From NCBI GenBank assembly GCA_902464195.1, contig CABQJB010000125.1, positions 1-5,949 on the forward strand: a DNA stretch of 5,949 bases, in the 5' to 3' direction. The translations under genes were made by a program, and so were the position numbers. Positions 1 through 5,784 of the stretch are shown one piece after another. Below the pieces are notes generated by a model that was not told where the DNA came from, did not search any database, and saw nothing but the letters and a program-made list of their open reading frames with translations. Each line of letters starts with the position of its first letter. The stretch's first letter is position 1. The stretch comes from an uncultured Megasphaera sp. Its GTDB lineage: Bacteria; Bacillota; Negativicutes; Veillonellales; Megasphaeraceae.

Positions 1-1
1 C

Positions 2-706
2 CCCATTTGCGGGACCTTTGAATTGTCTGCCGACGATGCCCACCACGTCGTCGTCGTCCTGCGCCATACCGTCGGCGATACGCTGAACGTCACGGACTGC
101 ACCGGTGCGACCTACGAATGTTTCATCACCCGCATGGAAGGCCATTCGGCGTACCTCACGCCGGCGCGCAAGATTTCCGACGGGCCGGCGTCGAACGGCA
201 GGGTCATCCTGGCAGCGGGGCTCCTCAAGGGCGACAAATTCGACTGGGTCGTCCAGAAGGCGACGGAACTCGGCGCCGGGCGGATCGTTCCTGTACAAAT
301 GGAGCATTGTGTAGTAAAATTAGATGATAAACGGCGGCAGGCACGGCTCGAACGCTGGCAGCGCCTGGCCCTGGAAGCGGCCAAGCAATGCGGCCGCGAC
401 GACGTGCCCGACGTAGCGCCGGTCATGAGCTTCACGGAACTCGTCGACGCCTATGCCGACACGCGCTTCGTCATCCCTTATGAACAGGAAACGGCGCCCT
501 TGTCGGAAGCCTGCCATGACGTGCGGACTGGCGACGTCGTCATCGCCATCGGTCCCGAAGGGGGCTATGCCGAAAAGGAAATCGCCTATGCCACGCAGCA
601 CCTGTCGTGGTGCCGCACGGTTTCTCTCGGGCCCCGCATCCTGCGCGCTGAAACGGCGTCGCTGGCGGCCCTGTCTATCATTATGTACGAAAGAGGATTC
701 AAGTAA
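2..706 (+). CDS. rsmE: 16S rRNA (uracil-1498-N3) methyltransferase RsmE, 5'-truncated by the window edge
   Basis: RsmE transfers a methyl group from S-adenosylmethionine to N3 of U1498 of 16S rRNA in the assembled small subunit, in the cytoplasm. The frame is open from base 2, and its first residues (PICGTFELSADDAHHVVVVL) already match the N-terminal PUA-like domain, where family members read roughly 'hH...VLR...GD'. The true start therefore lies upstream, and about 10 residues are missing against the usual length near 245. The TTG at 23 is not the start. The C-terminal half is the SPOUT knot methyltransferase domain. It shows LLKGDKFDWVVQKATELG, EAAKQCGR, the cofactor-loop motif IGPEGGYAEKEI and the signature LGPRILRAETASLAAL near the end. 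The usual 'ERS' after the KATELG block reads EHC here, within a locally AT-rich patch. The TAA stop overlaps the mtaB ATG by one base, so the two are probably co-transcribed and translationally coupled. Family assignment is secure. Confidence 0.95.
   Translation, partial: PICGTFELSADDAHHVVVVLRHTVGDTLNVTDCTGATYECFITRMEGHSAYLTPARKISDGPASNGRVILAAGLLKGDKFDWVVQKATELGAGRIVPVQMEHCVVKLDDKRRQARLERWQRLALEAAKQCGRDDVPDVAPVMSFTELVDAYADTRFVIPYEQETAPLSEACHDVRTGDVVIAIGPEGGYAEKEIAYATQHLSWCRTVSLGPRILRAETASLAALSIIMYERGFK
693..696 (+). promoter_or_regulatory. Ribosome binding site of mtaB
   Basis: GAGG inside the last codons of rsmE lies nine bases before the mtaB ATG at 706. Together with the TAATG stop-start overlap it fixes the mtaB start. 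Confidence 0.7.
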
Positions 707-2010
707 TGCCAACTATCGCTTTTGCCACTCTTGGCTGCCGTGTCAACCAGTACGATACGGACAGTATGCGCGGCCTCTTCCTGGCTGCGGGCTTCACGGA
801 AGCCGATTTCAATGGCCCGGCCGACGTCTATGTCATCAATACCTGTTCGGTCACCCAGGTGGGCGAAAAGAAATCGCGCCAGCTCATCCGGCGGACGAAG
901 ACGCGCAACGATGCGGCCAAGGTCATCGTCACCGGCTGCTATGCCCAGCTCGACCCGGAGCTTCTGACATCCATGCCCGAAGTTGATGCCGTCGTCGGGA
1001 CCAATGAACGCAGGCGCATCGTCTCCATCGTCCGCGAACTCCTGCACGACGAAGACGACGAAGCCATCACGGCCGTCCACGACGTGCGCCGCCACGACGA
1101 ATTCGAGGAAATCCCCCTCTATCCGTCGGCAGTGGAACACACGCGGGCCGACCTGAAGATCCAGGAAGGGTGCAATAATTTCTGTTCCTACTGCATCATC
1201 CCCTATACGCGGGGCGCTTTGAAATCGCGCCAGCCCGATGCCATCGTGGCCGAAGCGAACCGCCTGGTCGCAGCGGGTTTCAAGGAAATCGTCCTGACCG
1301 GCATCCATCTCGGTGCCTATGGCCGCGACCTCGATGACCATCCGTCGCTGGCCCACATCCTGGACCGCCTGGTCAAGGAAACCGGTGTGGCCCGTATCCG
1401 CCTGGGTTCCATCGAGTCCCTGGAAATCGGCGATGACATGATCGACGTCATGAACAGCTCGGACCGCATCTGCCCGCACCTGCACCTGCCGCTCCAGTCC
1501 GGTTCGGACCCGATCCTGAAGGCCATGAACCGCCATTATACAGTGGCCGAATACGAGGACCTCATCGCCCGCCTGCGCAGCCGCATCGACGGCCTGACCG
1601 TCTCGACGGACCTCATCCTGGGTTTTCCCGGCGAAACGGAAGCCCTCTTCGAGGACACTATGGCGACGCTGGAACGCCTTTCTTTCTCTCATATCCACGC
1701 CTTCCCGTACTCCCAGCGCAAGGGGACGCCGGCAGCGGATATGAAGGACCAGGTCGAAACGGCGGAAAAGAAGCGGCGCGTCGAACTCGTCAATGAACTG
1801 TCAGCCCGCCAGAAAGCGGCGCTCCTGACGGCCCTGGTCGGCAAGACGGCATCGGTCCTCATCGAAAAACAGGACGGCACGACGGGCGAAGGCTTTACGG
1901 AAAACTACGAACGGGCCGTCGTCGAAAATCTTCCGCCTCATGCCGAAGGCACCGTCGTCGAAGTCACCCTCACCGGCACCGATGGGCGGAAGCTCGTAGG
2001 TCGTTGTTAG
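706..2010 (+). CDS. mtaB: tRNA N6-threonylcarbamoyladenosine(37) methylthiotransferase MtaB
   Basis: MtaB is a radical-SAM enzyme that converts t6A at position 37 of ANN-decoding tRNAs into ms2t6A, using two iron-sulfur clusters. All three domains are visible in its 434 residues. The N-terminal MTTase domain carries the auxiliary-cluster cysteines C11 (TLGCRVNQYD), C47 (INTCSVT) and C78 (TGCYAQ). The radical-SAM core carries C156, C160 and C163 in EGCNNFCSYCIIPYTRG. It continues through LTGIHLGAYG, RLGSIES, HLPLQSGSD and DLILGFPGET. The last 60 or so residues form a TRAM RNA-binding domain. The LGCRVNQYD and IPYTRG wording fits MtaB better than MiaB or RimO. The ATG overlaps the rsmE stop by one base and has a good upstream GAGG. 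The TAG stop is embedded in the first unit of the repeat region that follows. No key residue is missing. Confidence 0.95.
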   Translation: MPTIAFATLGCRVNQYDTDSMRGLFLAAGFTEADFNGPADVYVINTCSVTQVGEKKSRQLIRRTKTRNDAAKVIVTGCYAQLDPELLTSMPEVDAVVGTNERRRIVSIVRELLHDEDDEAITAVHDVRRHDEFEEIPLYPSAVEHTRADLKIQEGCNNFCSYCIIPYTRGALKSRQPDAIVAEANRLVAAGFKEIVLTGIHLGAYGRDLDDHPSLAHILDRLVKETGVARIRLGSIESLEIGDDMIDVMNSSDRICPHLHLPLQSGSDPILKAMNRHYTVAEYEDLIARLRSRIDGLTVSTDLILGFPGETEALFEDTMATLERLSFSHIHAFPYSQRKGTPAADMKDQVETAEKKRRVELVNELSARQKAALLTALVGKTASVLIEKQDGTTGEGFTENYERAVVENLPPHAEGTVVEVTLTGTDGRKLVGRC

Positions 2011-2064
2011 TGGCTCGTGGTTTCGGCCTGAGGCCTAGTGGCTCGTGGTTCCGGCCTGCGAGCC
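2008..2064 (+). repeat. Two imperfect 28-29 base direct repeats at the mtaB 3' end
   Basis: Copy 1 is 2008-2035 and copy 2 is 2036-2064. Their first 23 bases differ at one position only (T/C at base 16), and their ends diverge (AGGCC versus CGAGCC). Each begins TAGTGGCTCGTGG, so each holds the reverse complement of the CCACTA unit that fills the array downstream. Copy 1 begins exactly with the mtaB TAG stop codon and contains the small palindrome GGCCTGAGGCC (2025-2035). The origin is unknown. Duplication together with the neighbouring array is an inference. Confidence 0.85.
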
Positions 2065-2068
2065 ACTA
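2036..2068 (+). other. Inverted repeat (hairpin) bridging copy 2 and the first array unit
   Basis: TAGTGGCTCG (2036-2045) is the exact reverse complement of CGAGCCACTA (2059-2068), leaving a 13-base loop. In RNA this would be a stable 10-base-pair stem. It has no following U-tract, so it is not a standard intrinsic terminator. The identical arm in copy 1 (2008-2017) could compete for the same partner. Confidence 0.75.
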
Positions 2069-2160
2069 ACCACTAACCACTAACCACTAGCCACTAGCCA
2101 CTAACCACTAGCCACTAACCACTAACCACTAACCACTAACCACTAACCACTAACCACTAA
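2063..2160 (+). repeat. Tandem array of 14 perfect 7-base units, CCACTAA or CCACTAG
   Basis: Fourteen consecutive units without an insertion or deletion cover 98 bases. Units 4, 5 and 7 end in G and the others in A, and no other position varies. The array occupies most of the spacer between the mtaB stop and the HIT-gene ribosome binding site. Seven is not a multiple of three and the unit contains TAA or TAG, so stop codons fall in all three forward frames. TAG in the complement TTAGTGG likewise falls in all three reverse frames, so the array cannot be coding. The forward transcript has 42 C and only 3 G. The complementary strand carries GG every seven bases. Such arrays tend to change length by replication slippage. 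Heptanucleotide short tandem repeats are known from filamentous cyanobacteria, but I cannot assign this one to a described family. Confidence 0.95.
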
Positions 2161-2171
2161 CCCCACACAAC

Positions 2172-2179
2172 AAAGGAGG
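2172..2179 (+). promoter_or_regulatory. Strong ribosome binding site of the HIT-family gene
   Basis: AAAGGAGG is a near-perfect Shine-Dalgarno sequence eight bases before the ATG at 2188. It lies just beyond the repeat array. It gives the HIT gene independent translation initiation despite the untranslated spacer. No convincing promoter was recognised in the spacer itself. Confidence 0.85.
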
Positions 2180-2187
2180 AATTTATC

Positions 2188-2532
2188 ATGGAAGACTGCA
2201 TTTTCTGCAAGATCATCGCCGGGGAAATCCCGAGCACGAAGGTTTGGGAAGACGATAATTTCTTCGCCTTCAAGGACATCAATCCGGTGGCTCCGGTCCA
2301 CGTCCTGGTCATCCCTAAGAAACATATCCAGAGTATCGCCGATTTGACGCCGGATGATGCCGACGTCGCTGGCAAGATGCTCTATGCCATCCAGAAAGTC
2401 GCCCAGGTCATGGGACTCGATAAGGACGGTTTCCGCGTCGTCTTCAACACCGGCGAAAAGGCTGGCCAGACGGTCCATCACATGCACGCCCACATCTTAG
2501 GCGGCAAAGAAATGGCCTGGCCCGGCGTATGA
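2188..2532 (+). CDS. HIT-family (HinT-like) nucleotide phosphoramidase/hydrolase
   Basis: This is a 114-residue histidine-triad protein of the HinT branch, cytoplasmic and usually a homodimer. HinT proteins hydrolyse purine nucleoside phosphoramidates and aminoacyl-adenylates; the in vivo substrate here is inferred from the family. The catalytic motif HxHxH is complete at H98, H100 and H102 (QTVHHMHAHILGG, about residues 94-106). The N terminus CIFCKIIAGEIPS is typical, with C4 and C7 possibly forming part of the zinc site seen in some family members together with H46 and H97. VHVLVIPKKHI (37-47) and FRVVFNTGEKAGQ (82-94) are also family blocks, and the length is normal. The ATG follows a near-perfect Shine-Dalgarno. 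The TGA overlaps the ATG of a small downstream gene (ATGA). HIT genes after mtaB are common in Firmicutes, often with rpsU next. Here rpsU is absent and the small membrane-protein gene takes that place. Confidence 0.93.
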   Translation: MEDCIFCKIIAGEIPSTKVWEDDNFFAFKDINPVAPVHVLVIPKKHIQSIADLTPDDADVAGKMLYAIQKVAQVMGLDKDGFRVVFNTGEKAGQTVHHMHAHILGGKEMAWPGV

Positions 2533-2657
2533 GTGAACGGCAGCGGAGACGGAAGCCCCAGCGCCAGGTGACGCTTACGGCATCGGCCCTTACCCGCATC
2601 ATCGCCATCGTCCTGCTCATCGGCGTCGTTGCCTTCCTGATGATTCACAAAATTTAA
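2529..2657 (+). CDS. Small basic single-pass membrane protein, 42 residues, unknown function
   Basis: An ATG inside the HIT stop (ATGA) opens a 42-codon frame ending in TAA. The first 14 residues are strongly basic (MSERQRRRRKPQRQ). Residues from about 24 to 40 form one hydrophobic segment (IIAIVLLIGVVAFLMIH), and the protein ends HKI. The arrangement suggests an N-in, C-out single-span protein under the positive-inside rule; an uncleaved signal anchor is the likeliest reading. Codon use (GCC, ATC, GTC, CTG) matches the neighbouring genes, and the terminator follows only 13 bases after the stop, which supports a real last gene of the operon. There is no good Shine-Dalgarno before the ATG, so translation is probably coupled to the HIT gene. 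I do not recognise the family. Short Firmicutes membrane proteins such as DUF4044 have a similar plan, but I see no specific match. Function unknown. Confidence 0.7.
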   Translation: MSERQRRRKPQRQVTLTASALTRIIAIVLLIGVVAFLMIHKI

Positions 2658-2670
2658 TCTTCTTCTCATG

Positions 2671-2698
2671 AAAAAAGGCCCGGAAGGGTCTTTTTTTT
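2671..2698 (+). terminator. Intrinsic (Rho-independent) terminator after the rsmE-mtaB-HIT block
   Basis: The stem is AAAAAAGGCCC (2671-2681) paired with GGGTCTTTTTT (2686-2696), with one G-U pair. It is closed by a GGAA tetraloop and followed by a run of eight T (2691-2698) that partly forms the stem. The A-tract on the 5' side gives some terminating potential on the minus strand as well. It separates the upstream operon from yraN-comM-dprA. Confidence 0.93.
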
Positions 2699-2753
2699 AT
2701 GTAATTTTAATCTTTCTCCTCTACGATGGACGTAATTGGAATGAATCGAGAAA

Positions 2754-2758
2754 GGGGA
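2754..2758 (+). promoter_or_regulatory. Ribosome binding site that decides the yraN start
   Basis: AAGGGG-type sequence (AGGGG core) lies about six bases before the ATG at 2765. The earlier in-frame ATGs at 2726 and 2741 have no comparable sequence, so 2765 is preferred. The 66-base stretch between the terminator and this ATG should hold the promoter of the yraN operon. I see only weak -10-like hexamers there and no confident -35/-10 pair. Confidence 0.65.
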
Positions 2759-2764
2759 ATCGCC

Positions 2765-3136
2765 ATGGAGAAGAATCTATTAGGTTATTATGGAGAACAA
2801 GCGGCGCTGTCCTTTGTGCGCCAGGAAAAAGGCTATCGCGTGCGCTGCTGTAATTACCGCAACCGCCTGGGAGAAATCGACATCATCGCCGAAGACGGCC
2901 ATACGCTGGTCTTCATCGAAGTCAAGACGCGGATGACCGCCTCGTACGGCCTGCCCTGCGAAGCCGTCGAGAAGCGTAAGCGCCGCAAGATCACCCGCGT
3001 GGCCTCAGCCTATCTGGCCCAGTTCGACCTTTGGGAGCGGCCGTGCCGGTTCGACGTCATCGAAGTCTGGCCCGGTGATGGCGGACAGCCTGCCATCCGT
3101 CACATCGCCCATGCCTTCCTGGCGGAAAGGCGGTGA
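2765..3136 (+). CDS. yraN: YraN family protein (UPF0102), predicted nuclease fold
   Basis: This is a 123-residue UPF0102 protein, within the usual 110-130 range. The family has a restriction-endonuclease-like (PD-(D/E)xK) fold, but its substrate is not firmly established. Visible blocks are the N-terminal GYYGEQAALSFVRQEKGYRV (7-26), NRLGEIDIIAEDG (33-45) with E37 and D39, and LVFIEVKTR (48-56) with E52 and K54. Together these form the likely active-site set D39-E52-K54 plus E11. GLPCEAVEKRKRRKI and RFDVIEV follow. The start at 2765 is chosen for its ribosome binding site. Longer forms from 2726 or 2741 would add 13 or 8 residues not expected for the family. The first codons (AAT, CTA, TTA, GGT, TAT) are unusually AT-rich against the rest of the gene, which would keep the initiation region unstructured. 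The comM start follows four bases after the stop, so the two genes share a transcript. Confidence 0.92.
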   Translation: MEKNLLGYYGEQAALSFVRQEKGYRVRCCNYRNRLGEIDIIAEDGHTLVFIEVKTRMTASYGLPCEAVEKRKRRKITRVASAYLAQFDLWERPCRFDVIEVWPGDGGQPAIRHIAHAFLAERR

Positions 3137-3140
3137 CGTT

Positions 3141-4655
3141 GTGTTTGCTCGTATCTATGGGGCGGCAACGCTGGGCCTGAACGGTCATGTCATCGCCGTC
3201 GAAACGGATATTTCCAATGGCCTGCCGTCGTTCGACCTGGTCGGCCTGGCTTCGACGTCGGTAAAAGAAGCCAAAGAGCGGGTCCGGGCTGCCGTCAAGA
3301 ACAGCGGTTATGAATTTCCCATGCGCCGCCTGACGGTCAACCTGGCGCCGGCTGATTTGAAGAAAGACACGTCCGGCCTGGATTTGAGCCTGGCCGTGGC
3401 CATCCTCGTATCGAGCGGCCAGATTCCCGAAGAGGCCTGCGAACAGTGCCTCTTCATGGGCGAACTGGCCCTGGATGGACGCATCCGGCCGGTGAACGGC
3501 ATCCTGCCCATGGTCCTGGAAGGGGCCGCCCAGGGGATGAAGACGGTCTTCGTCAGCCGGGATAATGCTGCCGAAGCCCTGCTCTGTCCGGACCTCACGG
3601 TCTACGGCGTCGATACGCTCTGCGACGTCGCCGCCTGCCTGACCGGTGAAAAGCAGCTGGACGCGGCCCGGCCGGAACCCTTGGCGCCGGACCAGCTGGA
3701 CTATGACGTCGACTTTGCTGAAGTCCAGGGCCAGGGCGAAGCCAAACGGGTCCTGGAAATCGCTGCGGCCGGCGGCCATAACGTCCTCATGATCGGCCCG
3801 CCGGGAAGCGGCAAGACCATGCTGGCCAAGCGCATTCCGACCATCCTGCCGCCCATGAGTGAAAGCGAAGCCCTGGAAGTGACCAAGATCTACAGTGTCG
3901 CCGGCCTTTTGGGCAAGGGACGTCTCCTGCAGCAGCGGCCTTTCCGCAGTCCTCATCACACCATTTCCATGGCCGGCCTCGTCGGTGGCGGGTCTATCCC
4001 CAAGCCGGGCGAAGTGACCCTCAGCCATCACGGCGTCCTCTTCCTCGACGAGCTGCCGGAATTCCCCCGGTCGGTCCTGGAAGTCCTGCGCCAGCCACTA
4101 GAAGACGGCGTCGTCCACATCGCCCGCGTCCAGGCGGCCTTGTCCTATCCGTCGCGCTTCGTCCTGGTGGCGGCCATGAATCCCTGTCCCTGCGGCCGCT
4201 ACGGTTTCGATGAAGGCTGTACCTGTTCGGACAGCGAGATACGCCGCTATACCCATAAGATTTCCGGGCCCCTCCTGGACCGCATCGACCTCCACGTCCG
4301 CGTCGAACGGCCGGCCTACCGGGAACTGACGGCCCGGCGGCGGGCTGAGCCGTTGTCGGCAATCCGCTCGCGGGTCCTGTCGGCGCGCCACCGCCAGCAG
4401 GAGCGCCTGGCTCCTTATGGCTGCAGCTGCAACGCCCATATGGGGCACCGGGAGATACGGGCCACGTGCCAGCTGACCGAGGCGGCCCAGCATCTATTGC
4501 GCGAGGCCTTCGACGTCCTGCACCTCAGTGCCCGCAGCTACGACCGCATCATCAAAGTGTCCCAGACCATTGCCGACCTGGCCAAAGAGCCGGTCATCGC
4601 CAAGGAACACGTTGCCGAAGCCATCAGTTACCGCAATAAGATGCACCAGCCGTGA
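3141..4655 (+). CDS. comM: ComM/YifB family AAA+ ATPase (Mg-chelatase-like), competence-associated branch-migration helicase
   Basis: ComM is a hexameric AAA+ motor shown in Vibrio and others to extend heteroduplex joints by branch migration during natural transformation. The older label is Mg chelatase-related YifB; it is not a chelatase. The GTG start at 3141 gives 504 residues beginning MFARIYGAATLGLNG, as in family members. The upstream ATG at 3075 lies deep inside yraN and would add 22 non-family residues. The N-terminal ChlI-like domain covers about 1-170 (SNGLPSFDLVGLAST, VNLAPADLKKDTSGLDL). The ATPase domain has Walker A GPPGSGKT at 219-226, RPFRSPHHT, and Walker B with D303 and E304 in GVLFLDELPEF. 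A cysteine cluster C349, C351, C360, C362 (NPCPCGRYG...CTC) resembles a small metal site. The C-terminal domain ends AISYRNKMHQP. All motor motifs are intact. It lies between yraN and dprA. Confidence 0.94.
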   Translation: MFARIYGAATLGLNGHVIAVETDISNGLPSFDLVGLASTSVKEAKERVRAAVKNSGYEFPMRRLTVNLAPADLKKDTSGLDLSLAVAILVSSGQIPEEACEQCLFMGELALDGRIRPVNGILPMVLEGAAQGMKTVFVSRDNAAEALLCPDLTVYGVDTLCDVAACLTGEKQLDAARPEPLAPDQLDYDVDFAEVQGQGEAKRVLEIAAAGGHNVLMIGPPGSGKTMLAKRIPTILPPMSESEALEVTKIYSVAGLLGKGRLLQQRPFRSPHHTISMAGLVGGGSIPKPGEVTLSHHGVLFLDELPEFPRSVLEVLRQPLEDGVVHIARVQAALSYPSRFVLVAAMNPCPCGRYGFDEGCTCSDSEIRRYTHKISGPLLDRIDLHVRVERPAYRELTARRRAEPLSAIRSRVLSARHRQQERLAPYGCSCNAHMGHREIRATCQLTEAAQHLLREAFDVLHLSARSYDRIIKVSQTIADLAKEPVIAKEHVAEAISYRNKMHQP

Positions 4656-4660
4656 AGGGG
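4655..4660 (+). promoter_or_regulatory. Ribosome binding site bearing on the dprA start
   Basis: AAGGGG, part of AAGGGGGG at 4655-4662, overlaps the last base of the comM stop. It lies eight bases before GTG 4669, a normal spacing, but only two bases before ATG 4663. Spacing therefore favours the GTG, although ATG is the stronger start codon. Confidence 0.5.
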
Positions 4661-4668
4661 GGATGAAG

Positions 4669-5784
4669 GTGAATCAGGAAACGATGTACGCAGCGGCCCT
4701 CCAGTCCCTCAAAGGCTGCGGCAGCCGCCGCCTGCAGGCCCTCCTCGACGTCTGCCGCTCGCCCCGACAAGCCTGGGACGCCGTCTGGGATGAAGACCTG
4801 CGGCGCCGGACGGGGATCCCGGCTAAGATTTTTTCTCAGCTCAGGCAAGAACGAGATGTTTTTGATTGGAATACCTTCCAGCGCAGGCTGGCTTTTTATG
4901 GCGTCCGGCCCGTCGCCCTGTGGGACGACGATTATCCCAGCTGGCTGCCCTTCATCGCCCGGCCGCCGCTGGTCCTCTTCTGCCAGGGGACGATGGCCCG
5001 CGACAGCAGTAGTATCGCCATCGTCGGCTCCCGCAAGGCCAGCCCTTATGGCCTAAATGCTGCCGAGACGCTGGCTGCCGAACTGGCGGCCCAGGGCTTC
5101 ACCGTCGTCAGCGGCGGTGCCAGGGGCATCGATACGCGGGCCCATCGGGGCGCCCTGAAAGGAAAGGGGCGGACTGTTGTCGTCGCCGCCAACGGCCTGG
5201 ACCGGACCTATCCCAGGGAGAACAAGGCCCTGTTCCGGCGCGTCATCGACGGGGGCGGCGCGGTCATTTCGGAATACGCCTTCGGCGTCGAGCCGCTGTC
5301 CCGGAATTTTCCCGCCCGCAACCGCATCATCGCCGGCATGGCAGCGGCGACGATCGTCGTCGAAGCGGCCCTGCGCAGCGGTTCCCTGATTACGGCCGAC
5401 CTGGCTCTCGACGAAGGGCGCGACGTCTTTGCCATGCCGGGCAGCGTCTTTTCCGAGACCAGCCGGGGGACGAACCATCTTCTCCAGCTCGGCGCCATTC
5501 CCCTGACCTGTGTCGATGATGTAGTCCGGGAATTCCGCCGCCGCGGCTGGCAGGGACCAGAGACGGCCTGCCATGAGGAAGGCCCCAGCCTGAGTCCGTC
5601 CGAACAGGCCGTCGTCGACGCCATTCCCTTCGATCGGGCGGCGCCGGTGAGCGAACTCCTGGAAAAGACGGGCCTCGCCGTCGCCGACCTGCTGCCCATC
5701 CTCCTGGCCCTGCAGATGAAGAAAGCCGCCGAGGAACTTCCCGGCGGCTATATCCGCTGTGCAGCGGCCTTTTCTGCCTTATAA
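4669..5784 (+). CDS. dprA: DNA-processing protein DprA (Smf), RecA loader for transformation
   Basis: DprA binds incoming single-stranded DNA in the cytoplasm, displaces SSB and loads RecA during natural transformation. From GTG 4669 the protein has 371 residues, a normal length; ATG 4663 would give 373. The N-terminal SAM/helix-hairpin-like region contains LQSLKGCGSRRLQALL (11-26). The extended Rossmann fold (DprA/LOG type, about 85-300) has VGSRKASPYG from 119, SGGARGID at 148-155, the YPREN motif, NFPARNRIIAGM around 213-224 and VVEAALRSGSLITADLAL around 230-247. It continues into VFAMPG and a GTNHLLQLGAI block. A winged-helix domain occupies about 308-371. An AT-richer linker (DNA about 4826-4885) sits between the N-terminal region and the fold. 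It closes the operon with yraN and comM. In many Firmicutes topA follows dprA, but here a convergent gene does. The TAA stop sits in the centre of a perfect palindrome. Confidence 0.95.
   Translation: MNQETMYAAALQSLKGCGSRRLQALLDVCRSPRQAWDAVWDEDLRRRTGIPAKIFSQLRQERDVFDWNTFQRRLAFYGVRPVALWDDDYPSWLPFIARPPLVLFCQGTMARDSSSIAIVGSRKASPYGLNAAETLAAELAAQGFTVVSGGARGIDTRAHRGALKGKGRTVVVAANGLDRTYPRENKALFRRVIDGGGAVISEYAFGVEPLSRNFPARNRIIAGMAAATIVVEAALRSGSLITADLALDEGRDVFAMPGSVFSETSRGTNHLLQLGAIPLTCVDDVVREFRRRGWQGPETACHEEGPSLSPSEQAVVDAIPFDRAAPVSELLEKTGLAVADLLPILLALQMKKAAEELPGGYIRCAAAFSAL

Noticed and set aside
586..1698. Long minus-strand open frame of 370 codons opposite mtaB
   Set aside because: It is antisense to an unambiguous radical-SAM gene. 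Its composition is the complement of GCC/GTC-rich codons (many D, G, R, A, V), and it has no ribosome binding site or recognisable motif.
2063..2160. CRISPR array
   Set aside because: Units are seven bases long and directly adjacent, with no spacers and no cas genes nearby.
2699..2764. Sigma-70 promoter for yraN (TTTAAT or TACGAT as -10)
   Set aside because: No -35 hexamer at suitable spacing. A promoter is expected here after the terminator, but the sequence does not locate it.
2668..2853. 61-codon plus-strand open frame starting in the terminator
   Set aside because: It starts within the terminator A-tract, has no ribosome binding site and runs out of frame into yraN.
3075..3140. Upstream ATG as the comM start
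   Set aside because: It lies inside yraN and adds 22 residues without family similarity. GTG 3141 begins exactly where ComM proteins begin and has AAAGG upstream.
3057..4031. Minus-strand open frame of 324 codons opposite yraN/comM
   Set aside because: It is a shadow of comM caused by high GC at codon position 3. It overlaps the Walker A region antisense, and no family features are seen.
4094..4101. GCCACTAG inside comM, identical to a step of the heptamer array
   Set aside because: It is a single isolated copy encoding the conserved QPLED residues, and one eight-base match in 6 kb is near chance.
4528..4668. Extension of dprA upstream to 4528
   Set aside because: This stretch is the comM C-terminus read in another frame, and DprA homology starts after 4669.
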